From positions 532,499-596,498 of the forward strand of contig JAJFFT010000004.1 in the NCBI GenBank assembly GCA_021776525.1: a DNA stretch of 64,000 nucleotides. The letters run 5' to 3'. Below are positions 1 to 10,736 of this stretch, piece after piece. Position numbers and translations under genes: made by a program. Within the stretch, counting starts at the first letter, position 1. Each line of letters begins with the position of its first letter. Below the pieces are notes generated by a model. It was not told where the DNA came from. It searched no databases and saw only the letters and a program-made list of their open reading frames with translations. The DNA comes from Robiginitomaculum sp. (GTDB lineage: Bacteria > Pseudomonadota > Alphaproteobacteria > Caulobacterales > Maricaulaceae).

Positions 1-2
1 AT

Positions 3-77
3 CCTTCCACGCTGGCCTATTCTATGGGATCAAATCCACATGTAGGCCAGATCAGGGCCGGACAATGGGTGATATAA
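3..77 (+). CDS. hutI: Imidazolonepropionase HutI, C-terminal end only
   Basis: The first bases read in one open frame for 24 codons to a TAA at 75-77, ending LAYSMGSNPHVGQIRAGQWVI. Proteobacterial HutI proteins commonly end with a similar segment (ELAY..G.NP...VR.G). The frame stops directly before the hutH start, which is the expected neighbour. HutI hydrolyses 4-imidazolone-5-propanoate to N-formimino-glutamate in histidine degradation. Only the tail is visible, so the assignment rests on this short match plus gene order. Confidence 0.6.
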   Translation, partial: PSTLAYSMGSNPHVGQIRAGQWVI

Positions 78-1616
78 ATGCACAGAGAAATTAAACCAGG
101 TCAGGCCAGCCATGCGGACTGGAAAACCTTGCGCGACGGCGCGTCCCTGCGTTTACCACAATCGGTCTGGGCTGGTGTCGAACGCTCGGCCGGGGCGATT
201 GCCAGTATTCTTAAAACCGGGGCCACCGTTTATGGGGTCAACACCGGCTTTGGTAAATTAGCCAATACCCGTATTGCGCCCGAAGATCTGGGCGATCTGC
301 AACGCCGCATTGTGTTGTCACATTGTGCCGGAACCGGGCCACATTTAAGCGAAGGTGTGACACGGCTTGTTCTGGCCATGAAGGCCGCTTCATTGGCGCA
401 AGGCTATTCCGGTGTGCAACCACAAACTGTTCGCCTTTTGCTGGACCTGCTGGACCGCAACGTCCTTCCCGCCATTCCGGCGCAAGGCTCGGTCGGCGCA
501 TCGGGCGATCTGGCCCCATTGGCGCATATGGCGGCGGTGCTGATCGGTGAGGGCGAGGCCCGTTTTGAGGGGGCTGTCATGCCCGCTGGCGAGGCCTTGC
601 GCAAAGCCGGCCTGATACCGCTTGATCTTCAGGCCAAGGAAGGTCTGGCGCTTCTCAACGGGACACAGGTGTCCACTGCTTTGGCGCTAGAGGGGCTGTA
701 TCGCGCCGAGAATACGTTTTTGACGACGATGGTTGCCGGGGTGCTTAGTGTTGAGGCTGTACGCGGCTCTCACACGCCGTTTGATGCGCGTATCCACGCT
801 TTGCGTGGCCAACCCGGCCAGGTCGACGTGGCGCACAGCTATGCGGCGCTGCTGGCCGGCAGTGCCATTGTGGTGTCGCATGCAGATTGCGACAAAGTAC
901 AAGATCCCTATTGCTTGCGGTGCCAGCCCCAGGTCATGGGCGCGGTGCTGGACGTCTTGCGCTTTACCGCCAACACACTGGCCAACGAAGCCAATGGCGT
1001 TACCGATAACCCTTTGATCTTTCCAGGTGAAGCCGAAGCCCTGTCGGGGGGGAACTTTCACGCCGAACCGGTGGCCTTTGCCGCCGACCAGATCGCCTTG
1101 GGTCTTTGCGAAATCGGCTCTATGAGCGAGCGACGCACGGCCATGCTGGTCGATCCGGCCTTGTCGGGCCTGCCGGCCTTTTTGACCCCCAATCCGGGGT
1201 TGAACTCAGGCTTTATGATCGCCCAAGTAACCGCTGCCGCGCTGGTTTCTGAGAACAAGCAACGGGCCATGCCAGCCAGTGTCGACAGCATTCCCACATC
1301 GGCTAATCAGGAAGACCATGTCTCTATGGCGGCCCACGGAGCGCGGCGATTGCTGGACATGGCCGAAAATGCCGCCAGTGTTGTTGGTATTGAGCTGTTG
1401 GCGGCGGCTCAGGGCCTTGATCTGCACCCGCAGCCCGAAAACCACAGTTCAGATATGTTGGAGGCGGTGCGTAACCATTTGCGTGCTGTTGTACCCATGT
1501 TGGGTGAAGATCGGATGATGGCCCCGGATATGGAACAGGCCAAAATTATGGTGAGCAGCGGGGCCTTCTTGTCCATTATCGGGCTGCGCGAGGCTTTGCC
1601 TGATGTCGTTGTTTAA
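78..1616 (+). CDS. hutH: Histidine ammonia-lyase (histidase)
   Basis: Cytosolic enzyme that removes ammonia from L-histidine to give urocanate, the first step of the Hut pathway. The 512-residue length is normal. The Ala-Ser-Gly triad that cyclises into the MIO electrophile is at residues 141-143 ([12 protein letters not shown]), and the conserved [10 protein letters not shown] stretch with its active-site tyrosine is at 52-61. The ATG at 78 abuts the TAA of the upstream hutI frame, and a GGGTGA ribosome site lies inside that gene's end, which suggests translational coupling. Its own 3' end overlaps hutG by 14 bases. Confidence 0.97.
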   Translation: MHREIKPGQASHADWKTLRDGASLRLPQSVWAGVERSAGAIASILKTGATVYGVNTGFGKLANTRIAPEDLGDLQRRIVLSHCAGTGPHLSEGVTRLVLAMKAASLAQGYSGVQPQTVRLLLDLLDRNVLPAIPAQGSVGASGDLAPLAHMAAVLIGEGEARFEGAVMPAGEALRKAGLIPLDLQAKEGLALLNGTQVSTALALEGLYRAENTFLTTMVAGVLSVEAVRGSHTPFDARIHALRGQPGQVDVAHSYAALLAGSAIVVSHADCDKVQDPYCLRCQPQVMGAVLDVLRFTANTLANEANGVTDNPLIFPGEAEALSGGNFHAEPVAFAADQIALGLCEIGSMSERRTAMLVDPALSGLPAFLTPNPGLNSGFMIAQVTAAALVSENKQRAMPASVDSIPTSANQEDHVSMAAHGARRLLDMAENAASVVGIELLAAAQGLDLHPQPENHSSDMLEAVRNHLRAVVPMLGEDRMMAPDMEQAKIMVSSGAFLSIIGLREALPDVVV

Positions 1617-2394
1617 GCTGATAGAGGGGCAATCGCCCCTGATCCTCAGCTTCCCGCATTCGGGAACTCATATACCTGCGGACATTGCCCTGCATCTTAA
1701 TGAAACCGGTCAGACCATGGCCGACACAGACTGGCATGTGCCGCGACTTTATGATTTTGCCCAGTCTATGGACGTGACCTGGGTCGAGGCGCAGTATTCG
1801 CGTTATGTGGTTGATTTGAACCGCGACCCGGCGGGCGCATCGCTGTATCCGGGGCAGGCAACAACGGCGTTGTGCCCGGCAGAAAGTTTTGATGGTGCGC
1901 CGCTTTGGCAAATGGGCCAAGTGCCCGATGAGCGAGAAGTAGCCCGACGTAAAGATCTCTATTTTACGCCCTATCACCGGGGCTTGGCGGCGCAGATAGA
2001 GCGTACCAAAGATACGCATAGTTTTGCGGTACTCTATGATTGTCATTCAATTCGCGGCGCAATCCCGCGTTTGTTTGATGGCGACTTGCCAGTGCTTAAT
2101 CTGGGAACCTATGAAGGGCGCTCCTGTGCGCCTGAATTACAAGACGTTGTGGGCGCGGCAATGGCACAGGGCGCACAGGCCAATGTGGTCAATGGGCGTT
2201 TTAAGGGCGGATGGATCACCCGCAATTATGGCAGGCCAGATGAAAACGTGCACGCCATACAGATGGAAATCGCCCAGCATGCCTATATGGATGAAACACC
2301 GCCATGGCAGTGGCGTGAAGACCGGGCGCAGGGCCTGCAAAAGACCTTGAAAGACGTTTTAAACAGCATTTTGAAATGGGCGGAAGGCCAATAG
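1603..2394 (+). CDS. hutG: N-formylglutamate deformylase
   Basis: 263-residue member of the N-formylglutamate amidohydrolase family, recognisable from the N-terminal [13 protein letters not shown] metal-site region and the downstream DLNRDP and DCHS motifs. It hydrolyses N-formyl-L-glutamate to glutamate and formate, the last step of the five-step Hut route. That route also needs a formiminoglutamate deiminase (HutF), which is not in this window. The start codon lies inside the end of hutH, so the two are one transcription and translation unit. It converges with the sensor kinase after only 9 bases. Confidence 0.92.
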   Translation: MSLFKLIEGQSPLILSFPHSGTHIPADIALHLNETGQTMADTDWHVPRLYDFAQSMDVTWVEAQYSRYVVDLNRDPAGASLYPGQATTALCPAESFDGAPLWQMGQVPDEREVARRKDLYFTPYHRGLAAQIERTKDTHSFAVLYDCHSIRGAIPRLFDGDLPVLNLGTYEGRSCAPELQDVVGAAMAQGAQANVVNGRFKGGWITRNYGRPDENVHAIQMEIAQHAYMDETPPWQWREDRAQGLQKTLKDVLNSILKWAEGQ

Positions 2395-2403
2395 GCCGAA
2401 TAA

Positions 2404-4773
2404 TCAGGCGGTCTTTCTGGCCGTGCCTTTGCCCGAACGCGCTTTGCCCAAGGCTTCGAAAATCCTGGTAAACAACATGCGCTGATCAATGGGTTTGGCA
2501 ATATAGCCGTCCAGGCCCATGGCCTGATAACACTTTTTATCGCTAATCGCGGCATCGGCGGTAACCGCCAGAACCGGAATATCGTTCCAGTCTTCGTCAC
2601 ACGACCTGATATAGGCAATGGTATCTGGACCGTTGAGCACCGGCATATGCATATCCAGCAAGATCACATCAAAGCTTTCCAAATGCAGCTTATCCAACGC
2701 TTCCTGACCATTAACCGCTTCGGCAATGCCTATGCCGGTTGCTGATAACAGGGTACGAATGACTTTGCGGTTGATGGCACTGTCATCAACGATCAAGGCC
2801 TTGCGGTCCGAGAGGCCGGTTTTTGCAGGTTTGGGTGCCCGTTTATCCGCAGCAGCGTGTTGTGTCTTTGCCAGCCCGGCCTTGAACACGAAGGTAAAGG
2901 ATGATCCTTCACCGGGTGTGCTGTGCACCTGGATGTCACCATCCATCATCTTTGCCAGTTCATGAGAGATCGACAAGCCAAGGCCGGTTCCGCCAAATTG
3001 TCTTGAGATCGAGCTATCGGCCTGAATAAAGGGTGAGAAGATACGGTCTCTGGTTTCGGCACTCATGCCGATGCCGGTGTCGGTCACACGCAGCCCCAGT
3101 GTGCAGGAGGTTTCTTCGCGCTGATCAACAAAGGCCTCAATTTCAACTTTGCCTGACTGTGTGAACTTCAGAGCATTGGAAATTAAATTGGTCAGGCACT
3201 GGCGTACACGGACCGGATCAAAGTCGGCTATTTCTGGCAAATCGGGGCTGATGGTGACGATAAAGTCCAGATTTTTATCTTTGGCCTGTGCAGAAAAGAG
3301 CTTGTGCGTTTGGGTGACCAATTGTTCCAGATTGGCCGGTGTCGGGCTGAGCTGCATTTGTTCAGCGCTGATCTTGGTAATGTCCAATACATCATTAAGT
3401 AGCGTCATCAACATGTCGCCGGACTCGACAATTGTGCTCACTTTCTCGGCATCGTCGGGTGACAGCGCGCTGGATTCTAAGGCCTGTGCCATTCCCATCA
3501 TGCCATTTAAGGGGGTGCGGATTTCATGGCTCATCGTCGCCAAAAACGCGCTTTTGACATTGCTGGCCTGTTCGGCTTCTTGTTGGGCCTTTTCCAGATT
3601 GCGTTGCTGGGTGACAATGTCTGACATATCGCGCACATACAACATGGTGGAATCATTATTGTCGCCCGGGACATTAACTCCAACCACGGAAACCGGGATG
3701 ATTTTATCTTCCAGCTTGCATGACAAATGGTCGGCACGGGCATGGCCATTTGTATGAATATCAGCGAGAAATTTTCTCAAAGCTTCCTTCTCATGGGTAT
3801 GAAAATCATAAGCGGAGTATTTAGAGAAATCTTCTTTAGCAACCCCCATCATGTCGATGGTAGCTGGATTGCAGTCGACAATCGTGGACGTTTCTTTGTC
3901 GACCAGGATGATAGCATCGGGGGACAGGTTGAAAATAGCTTTCCAGCGTGCTTCGGATTGTTCAGCCATTTCGGCCTGCGCTCTGGCGTCTTCAAGAGCA
4001 TTTTCAGTCGCATCGAGTAATGAATTAAGCGCAATGGTTGCTTCGCCAATTTCACCACCGCTATGGCTTTTTGCCCGAAACCGTTTGGCTTCGCCCGGCG
4101 CCGACGAAGCGTCTTTCAGCGAGGTGATAAAGCCCTGGATTGGGCTGATCGTGACTTGATAGATCAGGAACATCAATGTTCCGGTGGTCAGTACGGCGAG
4201 AAAAGTAAAGGCAATTGTTGCGCTGCCGGCTATGCTGTTTATGGAGAGATTTCTCTTTTGAATTTCTTCCAATTCCATCAGGCGCTTGGACTGGTGCGCC
4301 AGTACCCGTGATTGCAACGAGGCGGACAAAGTGCGTACCGTATCCATTTTCGCATCGCCGGCTTTACGGTCATCGCTGATATAATGATCCAGCGCGCTCA
4401 TTGATATGCTGGCAATCTCTAGGGCCGTTTTATGGATATAACGGGTCAGGTCTGGCTCGTTCAATTCCATACTTAAATGGTCAAGTTTAGTCTGCGCTGC
4501 AAGAAAGGCATCTAATGCAGAGTCAGAAAGGCTGTTGGACAGGTCCGCACCCCGATATAATAATTCATGAACCGCCCCGCTAAGGTCATAAGATAAGCGG
4601 TAACGTTCAAGTAATAGGTCTTGTCTGTTGATGGCGCGATTGGTGGTGTTCGCTGCGATCAGAGTAATTGCGCAAATGCTGATTGTCGCAATAACAAAAA
4701 CCACCATCATTAGTGCGAAGTTTGCCCGTAACGTCAATCTTGATATGTTGAATAGTTTTATTACTGATCTCAT
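2404..4773 (-). CDS. Membrane hybrid sensor histidine kinase with PAS and receiver domains
   Basis: 789 residues. Transmembrane helices at about 20-42 and 180-206 flank a mainly helical periplasmic sensor of about 135 residues. A HAMP-like linker (about 207-260), a PAS domain (about 272-390), HisKA with phosphoacceptor His416 (MSHEIRTP), HATPase_c with N533 and DTGIGM (565-570), and a C-terminal receiver with phospho-acceptor Asp707 (LLDMHMP) follow. No response-regulator gene is adjacent, so it is an orphan hybrid kinase that probably feeds a phosphorelay. It sits between hutG and hutU on the opposite strand; a role in sensing histidine or urocanate is possible but only inferred from position. 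Confidence 0.93.
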   Translation of the reverse strand: MRSVIKLFNISRLTLRANFALMMVVFVIATISICAITLIAANTTNRAINRQDLLLERYRLSYDLSGAVHELLYRGADLSNSLSDSALDAFLAAQTKLDHLSMELNEPDLTRYIHKTALEIASISMSALDHYISDDRKAGDAKMDTVRTLSASLQSRVLAHQSKRLMELEEIQKRNLSINSIAGSATIAFTFLAVLTTGTLMFLIYQVTISPIQGFITSLKDASSAPGEAKRFRAKSHSGGEIGEATIALNSLLDATENALEDARAQAEMAEQSEARWKAIFNLSPDAIILVDKETSTIVDCNPATIDMMGVAKEDFSKYSAYDFHTHEKEALRKFLADIHTNGHARADHLSCKLEDKIIPVSVVGVNVPGDNNDSTMLYVRDMSDIVTQQRNLEKAQQEAEQASNVKSAFLATMSHEIRTPLNGMMGMAQALESSALSPDDAEKVSTIVESGDMLMTLLNDVLDITKISAEQMQLSPTPANLEQLVTQTHKLFSAQAKDKNLDFIVTISPDLPEIADFDPVRVRQCLTNLISNALKFTQSGKVEIEAFVDQREETSCTLGLRVTDTGIGMSAETRDRIFSPFIQADSSISRQFGGTGLGLSISHELAKMMDGDIQVHSTPGEGSSFTFVFKAGLAKTQHAAADKRAPKPAKTGLSDRKALIVDDSAINRKVIRTLLSATGIGIAEAVNGQEALDKLHLESFDVILLDMHMPVLNGPDTIAYIRSCDEDWNDIPVLAVTADAAISDKKCYQAMGLDGYIAKPIDQRMLFTRIFEALGKARSGKGTARKTA

Positions 4774-4976
4774 TGTTTAGCATTCAAACATCGCAAGGTT
4801 AAATTCCAGTAAACATTAAACACGTTTAGTTTTTTGATCGCCCTATGGTTGTGGGCGGAGATGGCACAGTGCATTGGCCGTAAAACTGATGTTTCGCCAA
4901 GTACGGTTGCGGCGTATAAGGCCTATTCACAGTTTCACGTTTTGATTTTGCTCAAACAGAGATGCAGGACCATGTT

Positions 4977-6632
4977 ATGAATAAACGTCTGGATAATGCC
5001 CGCACGATTACCGCGCCAACAGGGCCGGTGCTCAATACCAAAAGCTGGCAAACAGAAGCGCCTTTGCGCATGTTGATGAATAATCTTGATCCGGCTGTGG
5101 CTGAAAACCCGCAAGAATTGGTGGTTTATGGGGGCATTGGCCGGGCGGCGCGGGACTGGCAGAGCTTTGATCGGATCGTTGCATCCTTAAAAGAGCTGGA
5201 AAATGATGAAAGCCTGTTGATCCAATCGGGTAAGCCGGTGGGGGTATTTCGGACCCACAAAGACGCGCCAAGGGTGCTGATCGCCAATTCCAATCTGGTG
5301 GGCAAATGGGCCAATTGGGACCATTTTCACGAGCTCGATAAGAAAGGCCTGATGATGTACGGCCAGATGACCGCAGGATCGTGGATTTACATAGGCTCGC
5401 AGGGGATTGTGCAGGGGACGTACGAAACGTTTGTGGAAATGGGACGCCAGCATTTTGGCGGTGACCTTAGTGGAAAATGGATACTCACCGGCGGTCTTGG
5501 CGGTATGGGCGGCGCGCAACCGCTGGCCGCGACCATGGCCGGGGCGCATATGCTGGCCGTTGAATGCCAGCCCTCGCGTATCGAAATGCGCCTGAAATCC
5601 GGCTATCTGGACAAAAGCACAGATGATCTGGACGAGGCCTTGGCGATCATTAAAGAGAGCAAAACCCCGGTCTCCGTGGGCTTGCTCGGTAATGCCGCCG
5701 ATGTGTTCCCAGAACTGGTACGCCGGGGCATTCGCCCGGATGCGGTGACCGACCAGACCTCGGCTCATGATCCTTTAAATGGTTATCTGCCGCAGGGGTG
5801 GACTTTGGCCGAGTGGGAGACGCGCCGTAACAGCGATCCCAAGGCCGTGGAGAGCGCCGCAATGGACAGCATGCGCATCCAGGTCGAGGCCATGTTGGCC
5901 TTTCAAAAACAAGGCATCCCCACATTTGATTATGGCAATAATATCCGCCAAATGGCGCTGGAAGCCGGGTGCAAAAACGCCTTTGATTTCCAAGGTTTTG
6001 TGCCGGCTTATATTCGTCCGCTGTTTTGCCGGGGCGTGGGGCCATTTCGCTGGGCGGCACTGTCTGGTGATCCAGAGGATATTTATAAAACCGATGCCAA
6101 GGTCAAAGAGCTAATCCCTGACGATCCGCATTTGCACAACTGGCTGGATATGGCCCGCGAGAAAATTCAGTTTCAGGGCCTGCCCTCGCGCATTTGCTGG
6201 GTTGGGCTGGGACAGCGCGATCGCCTTGGCGTGGCGTTTAACGAGATGGTGGCTTCAGGCGAATTATCCGCACCGGTGGTGATTGGCCGCGATCATCTGG
6301 ACAGCGGCTCGGTGGCCAGCCCGAACCGTGAAACCGAAGGCATGAAAGATGGCTCGGACGCGGTGGCCGACTGGCCGCTCCTCAACGCGCTTCTGGCTAC
6401 GGCGTCGGGTGCCACATGGGTGAGCATGCACCATGGCGGCGGCGTTGGTATCGGTTATTCACAACATTCCGGGATCGTTATTCTGGCTGACGGCACCAAG
6501 GACGCCGAACAGCGCCTGCGCCGGGTTCTGTGGAACGACCCGGCCACCGGCGTCATGCGTCATGCCGATGCGGGCTATGACGAGGCCATAGATTGCGCCC
6601 GCGAACATGACCTGAATTTGCCAAGCCTTTAG
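4977..6632 (+). CDS. hutU: Urocanate hydratase (urocanase)
   Basis: Converts urocanate to 4-imidazolone-5-propanoate with tightly bound NAD+. With the start at 4977 it has 551 residues, normal for the family. The nucleotide loop GGLGGMGG is at 172-179, and the conserved catalytic-region cysteine is Cys407 in [13 protein letters not shown]. An ATG at 4962 is also in frame, but AGGA at 4966-4969 is well spaced only for the 4977 ATG. It is separated from hutIHG by the sensor kinase gene and must have its own promoter in the roughly 200-base gap upstream. Confidence 0.97.
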   Translation: MNKRLDNARTITAPTGPVLNTKSWQTEAPLRMLMNNLDPAVAENPQELVVYGGIGRAARDWQSFDRIVASLKELENDESLLIQSGKPVGVFRTHKDAPRVLIANSNLVGKWANWDHFHELDKKGLMMYGQMTAGSWIYIGSQGIVQGTYETFVEMGRQHFGGDLSGKWILTGGLGGMGGAQPLAATMAGAHMLAVECQPSRIEMRLKSGYLDKSTDDLDEALAIIKESKTPVSVGLLGNAADVFPELVRRGIRPDAVTDQTSAHDPLNGYLPQGWTLAEWETRRNSDPKAVESAAMDSMRIQVEAMLAFQKQGIPTFDYGNNIRQMALEAGCKNAFDFQGFVPAYIRPLFCRGVGPFRWAALSGDPEDIYKTDAKVKELIPDDPHLHNWLDMAREKIQFQGLPSRICWVGLGQRDRLGVAFNEMVASGELSAPVVIGRDHLDSGSVASPNRETEGMKDGSDAVADWPLLNALLATASGATWVSMHHGGGVGIGYSQHSGIVILADGTKDAEQRLRRVLWNDPATGVMRHADAGYDEAIDCAREHDLNLPSL

Positions 6633-6635
6633 GGC

Positions 6636-7595
6636 TTACAAATATCCCTCTTCCAGAAGGTCTTTGAGGTGCATGGCGGCAACGGGTTTGCCGTCTTTCA
6701 GCACAAAGACATTGGTGATGCGCCGTGCCGTCAGTTCGGCAATTACTGTGCTGATCTGGTCCTTGGGCGAAACCGTAAAGGGGGCAGCGCACATCATATC
6801 GGCGGCGGTTTTGTCGAAAAAATCAGGCGCAATGGCGCGGCGTAAATCGCCATCGGTAATGATCCCGGCCAATGCGCCATTGGCGTCCAACACCGCGGCG
6901 CAACCCATGCGCCCTTTGGTGATGGTGTCCAACACGTCGCAGGCCTGTGCGCCAAGCGCAAGCGTTGGCGGTGGCGCGGTGTGAGTTATCAGCCAGTCCT
7001 GTACGCTTTGTAATTGCAGGCCCAGTTTTCCGCCCGGATGGTGATCGCCAAAATCACGCGCTGTAAAGCCGCGCCTCTGCATGACGGCGATGGCCAACGC
7101 GTCACCCATGCCCAATGTCATGGCCATTGATGTGGTTGGCACCAACCCATTGGGGCAGGCTTCATCCACGTCAGGCAGGGTCAGAACAATGTCGGCAGCT
7201 TTGCCCAGGGTAGAGCCAGCGCGGCAGGTAATGGCAATGATCGGGATGTTGCGTTTATTGCAAAAGCGCAAAACATCGACCAACTCGCGGCTTTCGCCTG
7301 AATTAGAGATCGCCAGTACAGTCGATCCGGCGGTCACCATGCCCAGATCGCCATGACTGGCCTCGGCCGGGTGCACAAAGAACGATGGCGTGCCGGTTGA
7401 AGCCAAGGTGGCGGCAATTTTGCGCCCAATATGCCCTGATTTGCCAATGCCCAGCACCACGCAATGGCCTTTTGATTGCATCAATGTGTCAACGGCACGG
7501 GTAAACACGGCACCGTCCAGTGCCTTTGCCAGCGTGCCTAGCGCCTCGGCTTCGGCCTTTATGACCGCGCGTGCATGTCTAAGATCATCACTCAA
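6636..7595 (-). CDS. kdsD: Arabinose-5-phosphate isomerase (KdsD/KpsF family)
   Basis: Interconverts ribulose-5-phosphate and arabinose-5-phosphate for Kdo synthesis in lipopolysaccharide. It has an N-terminal SIS domain with GIGKSGHIGRK and the STGTPSFFVHPAEASHGDLGMV signature, then two CBS domains. The best start is a TTG at 7595 (then SDDLRHAR), giving 319 residues, the family norm. The frame is open further upstream, but that extension would read through the end of glmS. The TTG overlaps the glmS stop region by 8 bases, indicating coupled translation. Confidence 0.92.
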   Translation of the reverse strand: MSDDLRHARAVIKAEAEALGTLAKALDGAVFTRAVDTLMQSKGHCVVLGIGKSGHIGRKIAATLASTGTPSFFVHPAEASHGDLGMVTAGSTVLAISNSGESRELVDVLRFCNKRNIPIIAITCRAGSTLGKAADIVLTLPDVDEACPNGLVPTTSMAMTLGMGDALAIAVMQRRGFTARDFGDHHPGGKLGLQLQSVQDWLITHTAPPPTLALGAQACDVLDTITKGRMGCAAVLDANGALAGIITDGDLRRAIAPDFFDKTAADMMCAAPFTVSPKDQISTVIAELTARRITNVFVLKDGKPVAAMHLKDLLEEGYL

Positions 7596-9411
7596 CGGTG
7601 ACAGATTTCGCCAGATTTCGCGGCTGGTCCATATTGGTTCCCAGCTCCAGCGCCGTATAATATGCCAGTAATTGCAAGGGGATGGCGCTGACAATCGGCC
7701 CGGTCAGGCCCGGCATATCTGGCAATATGATGGTGTGTTCGGCGCGGTCTTCAAAATACTCGGCCCCGGCGGTATCGGTAATGGCGATGATTTTCGCACC
7801 GCGCGCCGCAATCTCTTCCATGTTCGAGACGGTTTTTTCCATCAAAGGATCGCTGGGGGCGATGACAACCACCGGAGTGCCGTCTTCAATCAGCGCAATG
7901 GGGCCGTGTTTCAGCTCGCCCGCGGCATAGCCTTCGGCGGGCAGATAGGTAATCTCTTTCAGCTTTAATGCGCCTTCCAGCGCCAGCGGATAATACACCC
8001 CGCGGCCGATAAAAAACGTTTGTCTGGCCTTGGCCAGTACCGGGGCGATGGCTTCGCACTGGGTCTTTGTGGCAATGGCTTTGCGGGTCAGTTCGGGCAG
8101 GGTTTCCAAAGCCTGAATGTGGGTTTTGATCTCTTCATCGCTGAGGCGGCCTCGCAAATGCGCCATGCCCAGCGCGCTCATGGCCAACACCGCCAATTGC
8201 GCTGTAAAGGCTTTGGTCGAGGCAACGCCAATTTCTGGCCCGGCTAGTGTGCGCATAACCGCATCGGTTTCACGGGCGATCGAAGATTCTTCGGCATTGA
8301 TAATGCCCACTGTGCCCATGCCGGCGCGATTGCAATAGCGCATGGCGGCCAGTGTGTCGGCGGTTTCGCCCGATTGCGAGATAAACAGAGCTGTGCCGTT
8401 TTTACTCAAGGCCGGGGTACGGTAACGAAATTCCGAAGCAATATCGGTTTCCACGTGTACGCCACTGAGCGCCTCTATCCAGTATTTGCCAACCGATGCG
8501 GACAGATAAGCGGTGCCACAGGCAATGGCTACCACACGGTCAGCGTTTTTAAGAAGCAGCCCGGTATCGCCCATGATTGGCAAATCACTGTCCGGGTCGA
8601 TATAGGCGGCCATAGTGCGTGCCAGCGCTTCGGGCTGCTCATGAATTTCTTTTTCCATGAAGTGGCGGTAATTGCCTTTTTCGGCCATCACCGCAGAAAT
8701 GCTGGCGGTTTGAATGTCACGGGTAACCAATGCGCCGGTTTGGTCGCGCACCTGCACTGCATCAATTTTGACAACGGCGCTGTCGCCTTCTTCCAGATAC
8801 AAAACGCGTTTCGTGAAGGGAGCCAGCGCAAAAGCGTCCGAGCCGACAAACATCTCGCCCTCGCCAAAACCCACAACCAATGGGCTGCCGTGGCGGGCCG
8901 CATATAATGTCTGATTGGCATCACCGACCAGTGCAGCCAGCGCATAGGCACCTTCTAGGCGTTCAACGCAGGCAAGAAAGGCGGCTTCCTCGTCCATGCC
9001 CCTGTCCAGATAAAACTGGATCAAATGGGCGATCACTTCTGAATCGGTCTGGGTTGCAAAGACGTGGCCATTTTGAGCCAGTTCTTGGCGTAAAATTTTG
9101 AAATTCTCGATAATGCCGTTGTGGACAATGGCCACACTGCCGGACTGGTGCGGGTGGGCATTTTCTTTGTTGGGGCGGCCATGCGTGGCCCAGCGCGTGT
9201 GGGCAATGCCGCACGTGCCGTCAATCGGGGCATTGTCCAGCTCGGTTTGCAAATTGATAATCTTGCCGGGCGCCCGACGGCGCACAATGCCCTGACCGTT
9301 GACCACGGCAATGCCGGCGGAATCATAACCGCGATATTCAAGGCGGATCAAGCCCTCGACCAGTCGTCCCCTGACGGGTTTGTTACTGACAATACCAACA
9401 ATACCACACAT
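7588..9411 (-). CDS. glmS: Glutamine-fructose-6-phosphate aminotransferase (isomerizing)
   Basis: Makes glucosamine-6-phosphate from fructose-6-phosphate and glutamine, the entry into peptidoglycan and LPS amino sugars. The start at 9411 puts the catalytic Cys at position 2 (MCGIVGIV), which is required because the N-terminal Cys is the glutaminase nucleophile. An in-frame ATG 12 codons upstream would bury it. The protein has 607 residues: class-II glutamine amidotransferase, then two SIS domains, with the C-terminal EGALKLKEITY and AEGYAAGELKHGP motifs. It is first gene of a two-gene unit with kdsD. No glmS ribozyme was recognised. Confidence 0.97.
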   Translation of the reverse strand: MCGIVGIVSNKPVRGRLVEGLIRLEYRGYDSAGIAVVNGQGIVRRRAPGKIINLQTELDNAPIDGTCGIAHTRWATHGRPNKENAHPHQSGSVAIVHNGIIENFKILRQELAQNGHVFATQTDSEVIAHLIQFYLDRGMDEEAAFLACVERLEGAYALAALVGDANQTLYAARHGSPLVVGFGEGEMFVGSDAFALAPFTKRVLYLEEGDSAVVKIDAVQVRDQTGALVTRDIQTASISAVMAEKGNYRHFMEKEIHEQPEALARTMAAYIDPDSDLPIMGDTGLLLKNADRVVAIACGTAYLSASVGKYWIEALSGVHVETDIASEFRYRTPALSKNGTALFISQSGETADTLAAMRYCNRAGMGTVGIINAEESSIARETDAVMRTLAGPEIGVASTKAFTAQLAVLAMSALGMAHLRGRLSDEEIKTHIQALETLPELTRKAIATKTQCEAIAPVLAKARQTFFIGRGVYYPLALEGALKLKEITYLPAEGYAAGELKHGPIALIEDGTPVVVIAPSDPLMEKTVSNMEEIAARGAKIIAITDTAGAEYFEDRAEHTIILPDMPGLTGPIVSAIPLQLLAYYTALELGTNMDQPRNLAKSVTVE

Positions 9412-9509
9412 ACGATTATCCCCGATGATCCAATTAGATACATCCACTATTTGTACAGCAATCCTTGTACCATGTCCGGTGCAATCATGACAAGAAATGC
9501 CTCAGCGTT

Positions 9510-10736
9510 CTATATCAGAGCCCGGCTGGTAAACCAGAATATTCCCAGGGTAAAAATGACGGCACTGAGGTAAATTTGTGCTTTTTGCGTCAAACTTACG
9601 CTGCCAAGACGCTTTAAAAGGGCAAAAGCGATCAACCAAAGCGCAATGACGGCCAATTGGCCAATTTCCACCCCGATATTAAAGCCGCCAAGGGCGGCAA
9701 TCTGTCGCCCATCGGGCAGGCCAGCTTCACCCAATACGCTGGCAAACCCTGCGCCGTGGACCAGCCCAAATGCCGTGGTCAGGGCCAATGCGGCTCGTCT
9801 GGCGCGCTGTTCGGTATCCACCCATCGCCCATAAGAAAAAACAAATAACGCCAAACCGCCCCAGACCAGCGATGATAATGCGCCCACGCCCAAAGCCGCC
9901 GCCGCGGTGAGAACGGCAAACAGCGCCGCCATGATCAACGTGGCCCGGCGCCAGTCTTTGCCGTTTGGTGGCAGCAGGTTTTCCATGGCCACAAAGGCGA
10001 TGGAAAAGCCGATCAGGGCCTCGATGGCCGGGCCATTGGGGGTTATAACGCCCAAGGCCGCAAGGCTTAAGGTCACGCTGTGGCCCAGGGTGAAGCCGGT
10101 CACCAGCAATGCCACACCCTTATAGGTGCGGGCCAGTATAATCAGTGCCGTTACAAAAGCCAGATGATCAAAACCGCGTAAGATGTGGGTGATGCCCAGT
10201 TGGATATAGGTGGTGAAATTGGTCCAAAAGCCGTTTTTCGTTGGGACTGTATCAGTGCCTGTTGCTGTGTTGCGCATCACATGTGCCCGGTGGGCGCTGG
10301 TGAAAATAAACTCCCGGCCTAATGCGTCCTGATCAATCTGGGCGATATGGATATGGGTTGAGGCCAGGTCAAAAAACGCCGCATTGCGCACTCGCCAGCC
10401 GCTGGTTTTAACCGGCTTGGGGCAGCTAAAATCAATGCGTACCTGCAAGGCACCATTCGCAGCGGGCAGGGCCTGGGGCAATGCTGCCGGACAGGTGATG
10501 CCATTTTGGTCAACATAAACGCTGGCCGCTAAATGCCCTGCCAGCAGGGATTGAAGGTCGGTCTGGCGTTCGGATAAGGGGATCAACAAGGTGGCTTGCA
10601 CCTGATCAATGATGAAACGCATGTGCACGGTTTTACCATCTTCATCCCATGTGGAGAATGACCGGCTGGCCGAATGGGCCAGTGCCGAGCTGGCGCTTAA
10701 GCACATAAATATGAGGGCGCACAGGCAACGGATCAT
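9510..10736 (-). CDS. HupE/UreJ-type multispanning membrane protein
   Basis: 408 residues. A cleavable signal peptide (residues 1-20, ending SALA/HS) precedes an extracytoplasmic domain of about 150 residues. The rest is a helical membrane domain with the HupE/UreJ-type signatures ILRGFDHLAFV and TGFTLGHSVTLSLAALG. Family members are proposed metal (nickel or cobalt) permeases, but hydrogenase and urease genes are absent here, so the substrate is unknown. The ATG overlaps the stop of the upstream PPIase by 4 bases (ATGA), making it the last gene of a three-gene operon. Confidence 0.85.
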   Translation of the reverse strand: MIRCLCALIFMCLSASSALAHSASRSFSTWDEDGKTVHMRFIIDQVQATLLIPLSERQTDLQSLLAGHLAASVYVDQNGITCPAALPQALPAANGALQVRIDFSCPKPVKTSGWRVRNAAFFDLASTHIHIAQIDQDALGREFIFTSAHRAHVMRNTATGTDTVPTKNGFWTNFTTYIQLGITHILRGFDHLAFVTALIILARTYKGVALLVTGFTLGHSVTLSLAALGVITPNGPAIEALIGFSIAFVAMENLLPPNGKDWRRATLIMAALFAVLTAAAALGVGALSSLVWGGLALFVFSYGRWVDTEQRARRAALALTTAFGLVHGAGFASVLGEAGLPDGRQIAALGGFNIGVEIGQLAVIALWLIAFALLKRLGSVSLTQKAQIYLSAVIFTLGIFWFTSRALI

